Shown piece after piece: positions 26,777 through 37,562 of a stretch of DNA of 64,000 nucleotides. The notes below the pieces were generated by a model. It saw nothing but the letters and a program-made list of their open reading frames with translations. It searched no databases and had not been told where the DNA came from. Each line of letters opens with the position of its first letter. Positions within the stretch are counted from its first letter, which is position 1. A program made the translations under genes and the position numbers. This DNA is from Magicicada septendecula (taxonomy: Eukaryota > Arthropoda > Insecta > Hemiptera > Cicadidae), in assembly GCA_034769895.1 (NCBI GenBank), contig JAWRYS010000982.1, positions 62,001 to 126,000 of the forward strand, in the 5' to 3' direction.

Positions 26777-27628
26777 TTGTTCAGTTTCATTACATTTTTA
26801 ATTAGTGTTGTGTTGTAAGTAGCTACGATGGTTGAGTGTTATTGGTACAGAAGAGGATGCTGCAGTTTCTTTTCTTCAAGAAAAAGGTTTGGTTCACAAT
26901 CCTCGTCAATGTGAACAAGGACACGACATGGTATTAGCCCTTGGGCAGCAACAGCGTTGGTGTTGCAATAAGACGACTTGCCGTGAGTATAAGGTAGTTC
27001 GCGAGGGCACATTTTTACAGGGGTCCAAATTACCGCTGGGAAAAATAATAAAATTTATTTATTTCTGGTGTGAAGGCGTAGTAGTGTGAAAAACAGTAAA
27101 AATCAACTGGAAATCGGCGTCAACACACACACAGAGTGGACGGCTTACTTAAGATATATCTGTGCCGTAACGTCATGAGAAACCCACGGAAAATTGGAGG
27201 ACCGAATTTAACAGTTGAAATTGACGAGAGTGTGTTTGCCAAGAGAAAAAATAATGTTGGCCGGGTGTATCCACAACAATGGGTATTCGATGGATACTGC
27301 CGAGAAACGAAGGAATGCTTTTTGTGTAGTGTGGAAGATAGATCAGCAGCTACCCTCCTACCACTCATAGTGGCAAATACTGAACCATGGTCTACTATAA
27401 TGTCAGATGAGTGGCGTTCGTACCGTCAAATTGTTAATTTGCCACAACAGTACAGTCATTTGACTGTAAACCATAGTTATAACTTTGTGGATCCTGAAAC
27501 GGGAGCGCATACACAAGGCGCAGAAAGCATGTGGCGGTCCTGTAAATGCTGAAACATGATTGAATGTGGTACGAGAAGGGAACGCTTAGATTCCTATTTA
27601 AGTGAGTACATGTGGAGGTCTGCAGAGG
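26777..27628 (+). mobile_element. Merlin (IS1016-related) DNA transposon, copy 1, broken
   Basis: Matches the minus strand of 31280-32150 almost base for base, including about 45 bases before the coding start. Similarity to copy 2 stops within the transposase C-terminus near 27625, after which unrelated sequence follows, so the 3' end is lost. I could not identify terminal inverted repeats or a target duplication. It is the mirror partner of the copy at 31206-32190. Confidence 0.8.
26828..27625 (+). pseudogene. Merlin / ISXO2-like (DDE_Tnp_IS1595) transposase, copy 1
   Basis: The N-terminus carries a zinc-ribbon-like part (CEQGHDMVLALG then RWCCNKTTCREYKVV). The catalytic domain shows VEIDESVFAKRK, QWVFDGYCRETKECFL, IMSDEWRSYRQI, LTVNHSYNFVDPETGAHTQG and ESMWR, the hallmark series of ISXO2-like transposases used by Merlin elements. 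Compared with copy 2 it has a 4-bp loss just after the start codon at 26828, one-base losses near 27077 and 27170 that change frame, and a stop after SCKC near 27552. The last ~45 residues are replaced by unrelated sequence. It encodes no intact protein. Confidence 0.85.
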
Positions 27629-28271
27629 TCCAGAATATCTGTCCAGGTGATGTATCGAGAAGCGTATAGAGTCACCTCCTTACCACTCACGACTACCTGT
27701 GGCTAGCTGGTGTTTCTGTAAAAACAATATTCAACGTATAACATTTTCTAGATAAAGAAGGAACATGCATTATGGTTGATAAGTTAGTATTATTAAATAC
27801 ACAGTTTTAATAGGTTAGTATTACATAACTACCACTTTTTAGATAAAGAAGGAGTATGCACTACGGTTAATAGCTTATGCTACAAGATACAGTTGTTTAT
27901 TTTAAAAATTAGTACAGTAACATACAAGACAGGTTACAAGAACAATTGCTGGAAGAAACGGAGAATAAACAGTTACAGTGAGGTCAAAAGACGTAGAATT
28001 GAGCACTACAGAGTCAATTGGGTTTGTAAAGAAACGTCAAACCCAATGTACTATCATTACCTAACCAACCACAACACTCATGTAGAGTAGACGTATTATT
28101 TAAGAAGTATCTGTGCCTCAACCCAGTACTAAATCCAGTATACTGGAACAGGATCTACTGTTCCACACTGTAAATAAAGAAGACAGGCAAAAATATATAT
28201 CTATGTGTAGGCTGAGGAGATTGGAATGGCTGTTTACTTAACACTTTACCTGGTATTTTGGTCACTTAACC
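27629..28271. other. Non-coding stretch with a 91-bp-spaced duplication
   Basis: TAGATAAAGAAGG starts at 27749 and again at 27840, and about 40 bases match imperfectly in each place, suggesting an old tandem duplication. No gene motif is seen; the frame at 27893-28090 has no recognisable feature. Confidence 0.5.
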
Positions 28272-28750
28272 AAATATCGGTATGGAGAACCATACGTGAC
28301 TTCCATGTTCTAAGATTTATATTTAAAATCATTTACAAAATGAAATGTTTCCATAGAAACTACTTCTTTCCACTTATTGCTTCAGCCTTAACCACAGTAC
28401 TGTAGTCACTAACGTATACCACCACACGTTATCGCACTCGATTTTCACTGATGATGGCAGTCGATGGCACTGCGGAAACGTCTGGTTTTGCAGAAAACAA
28501 TGGACTACGGCCAAACAGCCCGGGAAGGAATTTTAACAACAAACTACTACTTTGTTGCCGATAACGTAGTACACATATAAAAATTATCCCCTCCCCCTTC
28601 AACTATAATTTTCATTTATAGAAAATTACCCCCACCCCGTTCAACTACCCTCTTCATTTATAGATATTTCATCTACGTTTCTACAGTGGATTATTAAGAT
28701 CTTCTTATCAGGATACTTTATATCTAAATTAAGTACTTTACTCTTATTAT
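28272..28750 (+). repeat. Penelope-like terminal repeat, copy B
   Basis: Direct-orientation sister of 23041-23520. It lies about 150 bases upstream of the GIY-YIG reading frame of a Penelope-like element. It differs from copy A by many substitutions and by a 10-bp-scale expansion inside the hammerhead-like motif (GATGGCA occurs twice). Confidence 0.6.
28444..28486 (+). ncRNA. Hammerhead-ribozyme-like core in copy B
   Basis: CTGATGA (28448-28454), a possible stem II of GCAGT with ACTGC around a 7-base loop, then GAAACGTC (28475-28482). Stem II is longer and better paired than in copy A, although a mismatch separates it from the core boxes. Preceding UCA can pair with following UGG as the base of stem I. 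Confidence 0.4.
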
Positions 28751-28800
28751 TATATATATAAACTTTCACATATGAACTTACTTTGGTTATCACTTTCCCA

Positions 28801-28831
28801 TACGTTTCAAGGTGATGTGCCTCTTCTTCAG
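28801..28831 (-). ncRNA. Third hammerhead-like motif, antisense, next to the Penelope frame
   Basis: On the minus strand CTGAAGA (28831-28825) fits CUGANGA, followed by a segment with AGG and CCT that may form a weak stem II, then GAAACGTA (28808-28801), which fits GAA plus the two-pair stem III and an A at the cleavage position. It resembles another Penelope-like terminal repeat in opposite orientation to the reading frame. Weak on its own. Confidence 0.3.
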
Positions 28832-28895
28832 TGGGAGTAAATACTGAATGTCATTGTTACAGAATGTTACAAAATAGCTGCATTCAGAACCATGA

Positions 28896-29648
28896 TACAG
28901 ACTTAACAACATCCCCTTAGATGAAAAAGACTACAAAGACGAACTAAACACGATAAAATATCTAGCAGAATCTAATGGATATGACAGAACAATAGTCAGT
29001 AAACTCCTACACAAAACACAAAACAAACAACAGACAAAGACAGAAAACAACAAATTCATAACACTAACATACATCAACAAACAAATTGAAAAAATAGCCC
29101 ACACATTTAAAAAAACAGGATACAGAATCGCTTACATAACTACTAACAAAACAGAACACACACTATCAAAACACACACACAAAGCACAAAACAAATTCGA
29201 TCTACCCGGTGTTTACAAGCTAAATTGCTCACATTGCAATAAATTCTACATAGGCCAGACAGGACGTAGCTTCAAACAGAGATACATTGAACACACAAAG
29301 GCACTCCACTCCACTACAGAATCTACCTTTGCAAACCACCTCATTGAAGCAAACCACACATATAAAAATATCGACAATAACATGAACATTCTACACGTAC
29401 ACACAAAAAGCGGAAAACCAGACACTCTAGAACAATTGGAAATATACAAACACAAAAAAAAAAATATAAACGACATCCTAAACGAAGACACAATTCAAAT
29501 CGCACGCATTATTCGAACATATCCCACCCCACACACACAGCATCGATCTTTCAAAATTCGATTCCGTCACCCACAACAAGACGGACAGCGCTACCAGCGG
29601 CAGCCTCTGAAGAAGCCTTTTAAAGGAGAAAACCGGTTCAGGCTGTAA
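28896..29648 (+). CDS. Penelope-like element, C-terminal GIY-YIG endonuclease part (partial)
   Basis: An uninterrupted frame of about 250 codons without its own start begins YRLNNIPLDEKDYKDELN and continues with IKYLAESNGYDR, the conserved linker after the reverse transcriptase of Penelope-like elements. The GIY-YIG nuclease follows: GVYKL, CSHCNKF, YIGQTGRSFKQRYIEH, then FANHLIEANHTY and a C-terminal basic region. The nuclease makes the target-site nick for these retroelements. No reverse transcriptase is seen upstream: the frame is closed by a TGA at 28893 and unrelated or terminal-repeat sequence precedes it, so this is a 5'-truncated copy. The frame itself is intact to its stop at 29646-29648, suggesting a fairly recent insertion. 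Confidence 0.85.
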   Translation, partial: YRLNNIPLDEKDYKDELNTIKYLAESNGYDRTIVSKLLHKTQNKQQTKTENNKFITLTYINKQIEKIAHTFKKTGYRIAYITTNKTEHTLSKHTHKAQNKFDLPGVYKLNCSHCNKFYIGQTGRSFKQRYIEHTKALHSTTESTFANHLIEANHTYKNIDNNMNILHVHTKSGKPDTLEQLEIYKHKKKNINDILNEDTIQIARIIRTYPTPHTQHRSFKIRFRHPQQDGQRYQRQPLKKPFKGENRFRL

Positions 29649-29961
29649 GGTAAAACTTTACGCTTTTACTTATAAAAAACCTAGTGTTCCGAGTCGTTAG
29701 TGTAATAGTGATATTTAGTTAAGTAACGGACACGTCATGGATAACGAAATCCAAGAAATAACATAAGAATATAGAATAAAATAATTTGTAAATATATTGT
29801 TATACTTCTGAAATGTAAAGTAGTATACATCAATAGTCTACTGTCATACAGTATATGAATTTGTTGGAAAATATCTGGCACACTACTTGGCAAGTGTTCA
29901 ACACTGATTTAAAAAGGTTTTGTTTAATGCAAACACTGAAACACACTATACACAAGAAATT
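29649..29961. other. Short non-coding stretch after the Penelope frame
   Basis: The first ~100 bases probably are the 3' tail of the Penelope-like element; I could not define its end. The rest is AT-rich with no motif. Confidence 0.4.
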
Positions 29962-30155
29962 GAACTCATCATGAACATAACGTGATTATAATACTTCTTA
30001 TGGTATAAAAATATGATATCGGTTTTTGTTTAATATCCACTTGTAAAGGAAAAAAATACAGCAGATAATTATTTTATAAATAACTTTGTTACAGCTGCTG
30101 TGAAGTCGTTTAGATTAAATAATGTAACCTAACCAACTTTTAAGTATTGAATATT
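29962..30155 (+). repeat. Direct repeat pair, copy 1
   Basis: Matches 30840-31017 at about 80% identity. Shared blocks include TTAATATCCACTTGTAAA, TTTGTTACAGCTGCTGTGAA and AATGTAACCTAACC. Unknown family. Confidence 0.65.
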
Positions 30156-30839
30156 AAGTATAAGTATATTTAATCCTGAGAGAAAATGAACAATTAACAC
30201 CAGTTTTTGAAAGAACCATGAAAGGAGAGAAGATAAGCTTGTGTACAAAATGCAAAGTGGAGTATCTTATGTAGAGATGAAAGCTCAAAAGTTCAAGGCA
30301 AATACATATGAATGGAGATGATTGGTAATATCTGGGACCTGTCACACAACAGAACACCATACAATGATGATACTGTGTATGTATGATGTAATGTGCCTGC
30401 TTTTAATATTTTCAAAGGATTTTAATACTTTGTTTCGACTGGTTTCACTGTGTAAATTACAAACCTGAATATAGTGCTGGAAGTTTCAGTTCCTCAGCCT
30501 GCGTAATGATGATGTAGGCCTAAAGGTTTCTACCCTTTTCTTGTGCCTGCAAAGAAAAATAAATTAGGCCTACATCACCGGACACACAAAGTACTGACAT
30601 ATGAACATTAATCAATTATTTTGTTTAATCAGTCAACATTCTAGGAGACCAATATTAAAGGGTTTACAGATTATTGACCCGTCCACCAAAACACACACAC
30701 ACACACACACAGGTTCTGATATGTGTTACAATTGTGTCTTATTTTCAGCCAACCGTTCTTTTACAGGTGAAATCAGTACAATTATACCTCGTGAGTATAA
30801 GGTTAGTTTAATCTGTAACCTATGATATTAAAAATTATA
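30156..30839. other. Non-coding stretch between the direct repeats
   Basis: No recognisable gene. Contains a CA microsatellite at 30691-30711. The ~70-codon frames on both strands show no motif. Confidence 0.5.
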
Positions 30840-31017
30840 ATACACTGAACATGATTATTACACTTTATATGATATCAGCTTTTTGGCTTAATATCCACTT
30901 GTAAAAGAAAATATACAAAATGATTATTATTTTATAATTAACTTTGTTACAGCTGCTGTGAAGTTGTTTAGATTAAATAATGTAACCTAACCTACTTTTA
31001 AGTACTGAATACTTTTA
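30840..31017 (+). repeat. Direct repeat pair, copy 2
   Basis: Sister of 29962-30155, about 0.88 kb away in the same orientation. Both contain TAACCTAACC, a sequence common in insect DNA. Confidence 0.65.
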
Positions 31018-31205
31018 ATGTGTCATGTACTGTGTTCAATAAGGAAACAAAATACTTTTACAGAATACTTAAAATCCTTGAAAATGGTATTGGATTGCTT
31101 GAGCAATGAATAATTAAACTAAGCAAGTGATTTCAAAGTCAATATCATTATGAAAACGTGTTCTAAATAGAACATACTTACCAAAATTGATAATACTTAC
31201 CAAAA

Positions 31206-32096
31206 TCATATTTGGTAGTAAAAAGGGGCCTCATATTTGTTGATGGTTTCCAGCATTTTCTGGAACAAATCCTCATTTCTATTTCTTGTTCGCCACATGA
31301 ACTCACTTAAATAGGAATCTAAGCGTTCCCTTCTCGTACTACATTCAATCACGTTTCGGCGTTTACAGGACCGCCACATGCTTTCTACGCCTTGAGTATG
31401 AGCTCCAGTTTCAGGATCCACAAAGTTATAACAAACTTTACAGTCAAATGACTGTACTGTTGTGGCAAATTAACAATTTGACGGTACGAACGCCACTCAT
31501 ATGACATTATAGTAGACCCTGGTTCAATATTTGCAACTATGAGAGGTAGGAGGGTACCGGCTGATCTATCTTCCACACTACACAGAAAGCATTCCTTCGT
31601 TTCTTGGCAGTATCCACTGAATACCCATTGTTGTGGATACACTCGGCCAACATTATTTTTTTCTCTTGGCAAACACACTCTCGTCAATTTCAACTGTTAA
31701 ATTCGGTCCTCCAATTTTCCGTGGGTTTCTCATGACGTCTACGGTATAGATATATCTTAAGTAAGCCGTCCACTCTGTGTGTGTGTTGACGCCGATTTCC
31801 AGTTTTTTTTTACTGTTTTTCACACTACTATGGCCTTCACACCACAAATAAATAAATTTTATTATTTTTCTCAGCGGTAATTTGGACCCCTCTAAAAATG
31901 TGCCCTTGCGAACTACTTTATACTCACGGCAAGTCCTCTTATTACAGCACCAACGCTGTTGCTGCCCAAGAGCTAATACCATGTCGTGTCCTTGTTCACA
32001 TTGACGAGGATTGTGAATCAAACCTTTTTCTTAAAGAAAAGAAACTGCATCCTCTTCTGTACTAATAACACTCAACAGTTCATCGTAGCTAATCAT
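31206..32096 (-). pseudogene. Merlin / ISXO2-like transposase, copy 2
   Basis: Reads from ATG at 32096 (MISYDELLSVISTEEDAVSF), through the zinc-ribbon-like CEQGHDM and CNKRTCREYK, to VEIDESVFAKRK, QQWVFSGYCQETKECFL, YEWRSYRQIVNLPQ, DPETGAHTQGVESMWR and a C-terminus ending APFYYQI at 31206. Lesions are one stop codon (Gln to TAA after SFL, near 32032), an extra A in the run after FAKRK near 31660, and a one-base loss in the TVNHS segment near 31440. The lesions differ from those of copy 1, so the two copies decayed independently. Confidence 0.85.
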
Positions 32097-32190
32097 TTTT
32101 TAATTAAATGAATGTCAAACTCACAACACAACACTGATTAAAAATGTAATGAAACAACCGAATAAGCGTCACACCTATTCGCGCGTCAGC
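31206..32190 (-). mobile_element. Merlin DNA transposon, copy 2, broken
   Basis: Inverted relative to copy 1 and more complete, as it retains the C-terminus. Similarity to copy 1 begins about 45 bases before the coding start. The TACTTACCAAAAT motif occurs twice (around 31178 and 31193) just beyond the stop codon. Terminal inverted repeats were not identified. The gypsy-A 3' LTR begins about 45 bases to the right. Confidence 0.8.
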
Positions 32191-32235
32191 CATTGTAACA
32201 ACACAATTTTACCATGTGGTGTACAAATGGCATTG

Positions 32236-33867
32236 GGTCAATTATTTTTGAATATTAAAATCAGGTTTATTAGCTCTCTTGGGTTAAATAATTCCTTGTT
32301 CGACTTCTTGAATCCACATCTCGTTGAATTTAGCAGTATTTATTATTATTTTAATTAATAATTGAGTCGAATATGGTTTGGCTTCCGTCTCTCTTGATCG
32401 TCAATAATGGACTAATGTTTTATAACGGAATTAAATATAATAACGTTCCGTATATTTCCCATACTCTCATTGGTTGAATACATTTATGTCTATTGTTATA
32501 ATATTTGAATTTTAATTCAAAATGACTAAATATTTTCTGATGGCTATTATTCTTCTGTCTTCTTATCAATGTATTAGATATTATCATAACTGTTTCTATT
32601 TTCTTTCAAAGATTATTTTGACATCCCACAAAGCTGGGTTTGTTCATGTATTAAAGTTTTGACAAAATGCTAATATTATATTATTACATTTCTTTCTTAT
32701 TTTATGTTTTTAATCTAATTCTGACATCTTATTATGGTTCACTAATTGTAATTAATGAGTTACTTGCCCTGAATTTTCTAATACAGTAGTTAATTCCTTA
32801 CAATTTGTTTATTTTAAATTTATACAGTTAGGCATTTTATAGGCCTAAGTAGTAATTGGCTATATCTTCTTATTTTACACAAATTAAAGATTATTTTTCA
32901 TTTACATATGTTTTGCTTGGTGTCACTTATGACTTATTTACCTTTTGAATTAATTTGGGCTGTTTTACAATAATTGAATGTTCTTATTAATTTACAAAAT
33001 CATTGCTTGTCTGTTATTCTCTTATTTTCTTTTTCTGTCTTTACTCTATTGATTAATATTATGTTTGTAAAATTTATCTCCTTTCTTATATCTATTGTCA
33101 TTTCTTACAACTTGTTTATCACTTAATATTGCTATATAACATAACACAAAAATTAGGTTTATGGTCTGTTCATTTTTCAGCCATATTCCTTCTTACAAAC
33201 TCAACTCTTTTAATTGAACAAATAACAATTTTGGTGAATAACATTATAACACCATTTATTCTATCTTGATAATCATCCCTTTGAATATTTTTGTTAACAT
33301 AGGATGTTTTATTTTCATTATACTCATAGTAATAGTTTATTATTATTTAACACTATTATATTAGTTGTCTATGCATCTTTTACAATCTGTTTTATTACCT
33401 TTGTTTCCTTTTTCTTATTATTGTGAATTGTTTATTCTCTCACTTCTAACACTTACACTGTTTATGACTTTCACTTCCTACCTATCTCTCACTCTTGGGT
33501 TTTTATTATTTTATACACAATTTATAGTTAGTCTGTCAACATTTTATGTTTTGGTTTTCTTATCATCATAAGGTTATTAACAACATACATTATCTATTAG
33601 TAATGGTTTCACTTACTTATTCTGGTTAGCGTACTTCAACTAGGATTATTTTATTCAATGCTTGTTACTAGATATTTATTATTGGGTCATGCTTTTTTAT
33701 CATTGGTTTCGTTTATACCTTCTCATTTTATTTTCTTTATTGGGTCAACCACTTGGGTTGGGTCATGGTCATTTGTCTCGTCATAGTCATTTTATTTTCC
33801 TTGATTTAATATAGTTAATTCATTACAGTTCTTCTCTGGTATTGGGGCTGCTTTTGGTGTCGTAACA
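32236..33867 (-). repeat. Gypsy-A 3' LTR (partial)
   Basis: Matches 42273-45069 (minus the Tigger insertion) with scattered substitutions. It begins TGTTACGACACC at 33867. Its other end stops near 32236, short of the end of the 5' LTR, next to Merlin copy 2. Small open frames inside, such as 33365-33571, are AT-rich LTR sequence and not genes. Confidence 0.8.
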
Positions 33868-33909
33868 TAATGCATCTCCATCAAAATTGATCATTTTGGT
33901 AAAACACTA

Positions 33910-36900
33910 TAGTTAACTGCATGGAAGTAGTATCGTCAAGGTCACACCGCTTACTTACAGCGTTGCCACTAAACAACAGTTTCCCTTTCTTCTGAAAAAT
34001 GCTACACTAGTAAGTACGCCTACTTAATGTAAAGAATATAACAAAGTGAGAATGTTTCTAATACATGCATTAGAGTACATTGTTACATTGTCAATAATTC
34101 TTAATAATAATTACATCACAATTAATATATTGTTAATAATTAATTAACAATTAATTTCCGTATCTTATACATAACATTCAATGCGACGCGTCATCTATAG
34201 TTTGTTTGAACGAATTTTTATACGCATCCTGTGTCTTAAGCTTGCCCCATTTAATTATTGAAGAGACACCGCACAATTCGTGACTTAGAAAAATATTCTA
34301 TTTTTATTTTCTGCGCTGCTTATTAATAATAAGTAAAAAAATTAGAACTATACTATAAGACATTACATGCACAAGTAGCATAAAAATAATGGTATGTATA
34401 AACGTGAAACGAATTGGATTTCTTAAGAAAATAAGGATAATTTTATAAACAACAAATACAAATGCGTCATTAAATAAATTTAAAATTCCTTATTTATATA
34501 TTAATATATTATAAATCTTTAAATATAGAATTTAAATTTATAATTCTATATTTTATGCATTGTCCTTACTAATTTTATAATTAAAATTTTCCTTATTTTA
34601 TGAACTATAGAATTCCTTATGACTATTATAAATAAGCAGTATGTTGAAAAACTCACCTTAAATAGGGTTAGTCACACAATTATCACTTTGCAAAGTGATA
34701 CCACAGAGCACATTCATAACACTCCTGAAGAAAACACGCACACACGGTTTTTTATGTTTCAATAAAAATAGAAAATACTACGCTTCGCTATAGACACGTT
34801 TACCACCTATATACACTTTTTAATACTCCTGCAGTAATTCGTCTTCGGATTCACTGGACTCAGGTTCGCTGTCACTACTCACACGTAAGTGTATGATGAA
34901 GGGCTCCACTGTGGTGTCTCTCGTGCACTGCTTTGAGTAATCGGCTTCTTGTAGTGCCTCCACATGTCTTAAGCACTTCTCCCAGTCTTCCTGAGTTATC
35001 CTGTCCAAAGCTTCGTGTGCAAGTTGTTCAATATCGGCCAATCTGAAAGTCGTATTCTTGTTTGCAACATAGGCCTACCGTTTAACTTGGGCCCATATCA
35101 GCTCGATCGGATTATACTGACAATGATATGGTGGCAGGCGCACTACTGTATGTCCCATTTCATTTGCCAGTTGATCCAATTCGTACGTCTTCTTGACCGT
35201 TCGGATCTCTTCTTTAGAAAGAAGTTCATCCCTGGTTTCAGCTGTGGAAAATGAAATTCTCTTCTTACGCAGCCACTCCATGATATCCGCTTTACGCCAG
35301 TTTGAACATGGTGGTTTATCTATTTGTACAGAATGATAGCTGGCATTATCCATCACGATGGCAGAGCCTTCTTCCAAGGAGCGCAACATACCAACAAACC
35401 AGGTCTTAAAAACGTCAGCATTCATTTCTGTGTGGTAGTCAGATGCAGCTGAATGCTTACTGCCATGAAAGACAAGTTTGGCACCTGCTATGAAACCTGT
35501 ACTTGCGGATCCAGCATGTGCAATAATAAGCTGGCCCCCTCTACCATTAGGTACTTTCAGCCCACCGTTCCCTCTGGAGTCTTGCCAGATGTATTTATTC
35601 GTATGATTCTGTGATATCCAGGTTTCATCCAAATAAATTATAGGCCTGTTGTCCTCCGTACGATGTATATGCATGGTTCTCAAAAACTTCGCTCTCAAGG
35701 CAGCAATGTCTCTGAGCTCCATTAAAAATTTTCGTCCATCGTTGCACTTCTTAAATTTAAAACCAAGCACTTTCAGAAGGCGAAGTATGGAGGCTTCTGA
35801 ACCAGAATAATTGATTTTCTGACAGAGATCAGCTCGAATTTTGCTTGCAGTGGGGTATTCCCCTCGGTCGTAATATTCTAGTACGGTCCTGCGGACTATT
35901 TATTTATTAAAATCGTCCAGTTCAGTGTTTTTGTGTTCCCGTTTATACCCTTTCCTTGGAGAACTGAACACAACACTCACGCCTTGATCATCTGCCGAAG
36001 CAACGGTATTGCTAATACGTCGCACCGACTGTTCAGAAATGCCACAAGCTTCCGCTGTCAATTTTCGAACTTGTGCAAAGTTTATGTTCCTCCTGGCTTC
36101 TTCATTATACGCAAGATTTTTAAAAAAACTTGTAAACGTTTGCTATGACGACTTTACTTTGTTTTCTAATGCCCTCTTGGGCCGCACGTACATCACCGTT
36201 GCTTGTACTCGAACTAAATGTATCGTGTACTCGATACTGTTCCACAATATCACTCATAATAAATACAAATTATTGAAATAAACTAATACACACACTGTCT
36301 ACAATAAAGACGTCAACCGTTCACATGAAACACACAAAATGTCTGTCAACAATACTAAGGACGATAAATATTTTGGATGTTTGTTGCTAATTCGTCTCTT
36401 CCTCACCTCGTTCACCCAACCTACTTGGAATGGGGTACTGTAACTGAAATGGGATTGGCTTTTGCCACAACAGCGACAATTTTGTTTACAGAAATTGCTC
36501 AGTCCTATTTATCTTTGTTCAACGGAAGAAAGGTAGTAGCACGGCCAGTAAACATACACATTTTTGAGGAGAGTGTAAAATGACAAAGGCATTCATAAAA
36601 GTGTCAGACAGCAATATTTACCGAAAAGACATGCCGACAGGGTATACGCAATTTGCATACCAAATGAGTACATATACCTAACAGAACTTCCGAACCATAT
36701 GGCTTAGGAACGACCGTGCAGAGAGCACAAACAGATTCATTTACAAAAGGGAAAAGACCGTGAGTATGAAAAAATTAAAGCGACAACAGCAGGCAAGGTC
36801 AGCGTTCTCAGACAACTGTCAGTCTGTAGGATAACCGCCCATGAAGAAAACAGTAAAACTTTAAATAAGTAAGTTCACTGTACGGAAATCACAAAATAAC

Positions 36901-37380
36901 TGACCTAATGGTACTTCGTAAAGTTAGGGTGTCTATTGCTAAAAGCTTTAGATTCTAACATAAGAAAAACTAGCGCAGTATAAATAGTAGTTTCAGAGAA
37001 CTGCAAATCGTAACAAAAAAAAACCAAAGAAAGAGAAGAAACGCAAAGATAGAAATTCTGTAGATATTTACGCGACAACAAAAAATATGTTGCCGACTCA
37101 CACAAATTTTTATAGCTCAAATACTGGCGCCCAGAATTTAACTGAGTAGTGTTACCCACAACTAATTATTCCTGATAAAACAAATTCATTTACGCGATAC
37201 GCATAAATAAATTTGAAACGAGGAATATAAGGTGAATGTATGAAATTTGTTTTCGTAACACTGCTAAAACGCTACACACTGTATTAGCCGGCAACAACGC
37301 TGGGCGAGGGGCGTAGAGGTGACAGGGAGAAGCAGTGAAAGTGAGTGACCTTGACGGTACTACTTCCATGCAGTTAACTC
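33910..37380 (-). mobile_element. IS630/Tc1/mariner-type DNA transposon (DD81-82E class)
   Basis: Terminal inverted repeats of 36 bp lie at 33910-33945 and 37345-37380. They start TAGTTAACTGC and GAGTTAACTGC, share GGAAGTAGTA and end CGTCAAGGTCAC; they differ at two positions. TA flanks both sides (33908-33909 and 37381-37382), the target duplication of this superfamily. The 3471-bp element carries one transposase gene on the minus strand and about 1 kb of non-coding DNA at its right side (36290-37344), where I see no gene. It sits inside the gypsy-A internal region. Confidence 0.85.
34820..36258 (-). pseudogene. IS630-like DDE transposase, nearly full length with few lesions
   Basis: Starts MSDIVEQYRVHDTF at 36258. 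An HTH-type part follows (LTAEACGISEQSVRRI), then a second DNA-binding segment (RGEYPTASKIRADL), then the DDE_3-type catalytic domain. Catalytic residues are Asp in YLDETW, Asp in IVMDNASYHS and Glu in YNPIELIWAQVK, with 81 residues between the last two. The tail is acidic (SSDSEPESSESEDELL) and ends at 34820. Lesions: an extra T in a T/A run near 36120, a stop codon near 35900 (DDFNK then stop), and a 6-bp insertion after AQVKR near 35075 that adds an in-frame stop. About 479 codons in all. The long second spacing is unlike the DD34E/DD41D types and close to the DD82E (Sailor) family. Confidence 0.85.
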
Positions 37381-37562
37381 TAGCATAGTTTTTTATGAAA
37401 TTATCAGTTATATATAATTTTTTCCTTTTTCTTCTTGTTTATTTCTCCTTTCTGGTTTCTCTTCTTACTTGTTCCACTCCTTTTTATTTAGTTATTTTTT
37501 AGATCTGTATTTACTTATTTCCATTAGTGCGTTCTCCCTTTTATATATAATTTCCCTAACCT

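Noticed and set aside
33365-33571. Possible membrane peptide frame in the gypsy-A 3' LTR
   Set aside because: The frame lies in AT-rich LTR sequence; the related frame in the other LTR (44572-44808) has a different end, so no conservation supports it.
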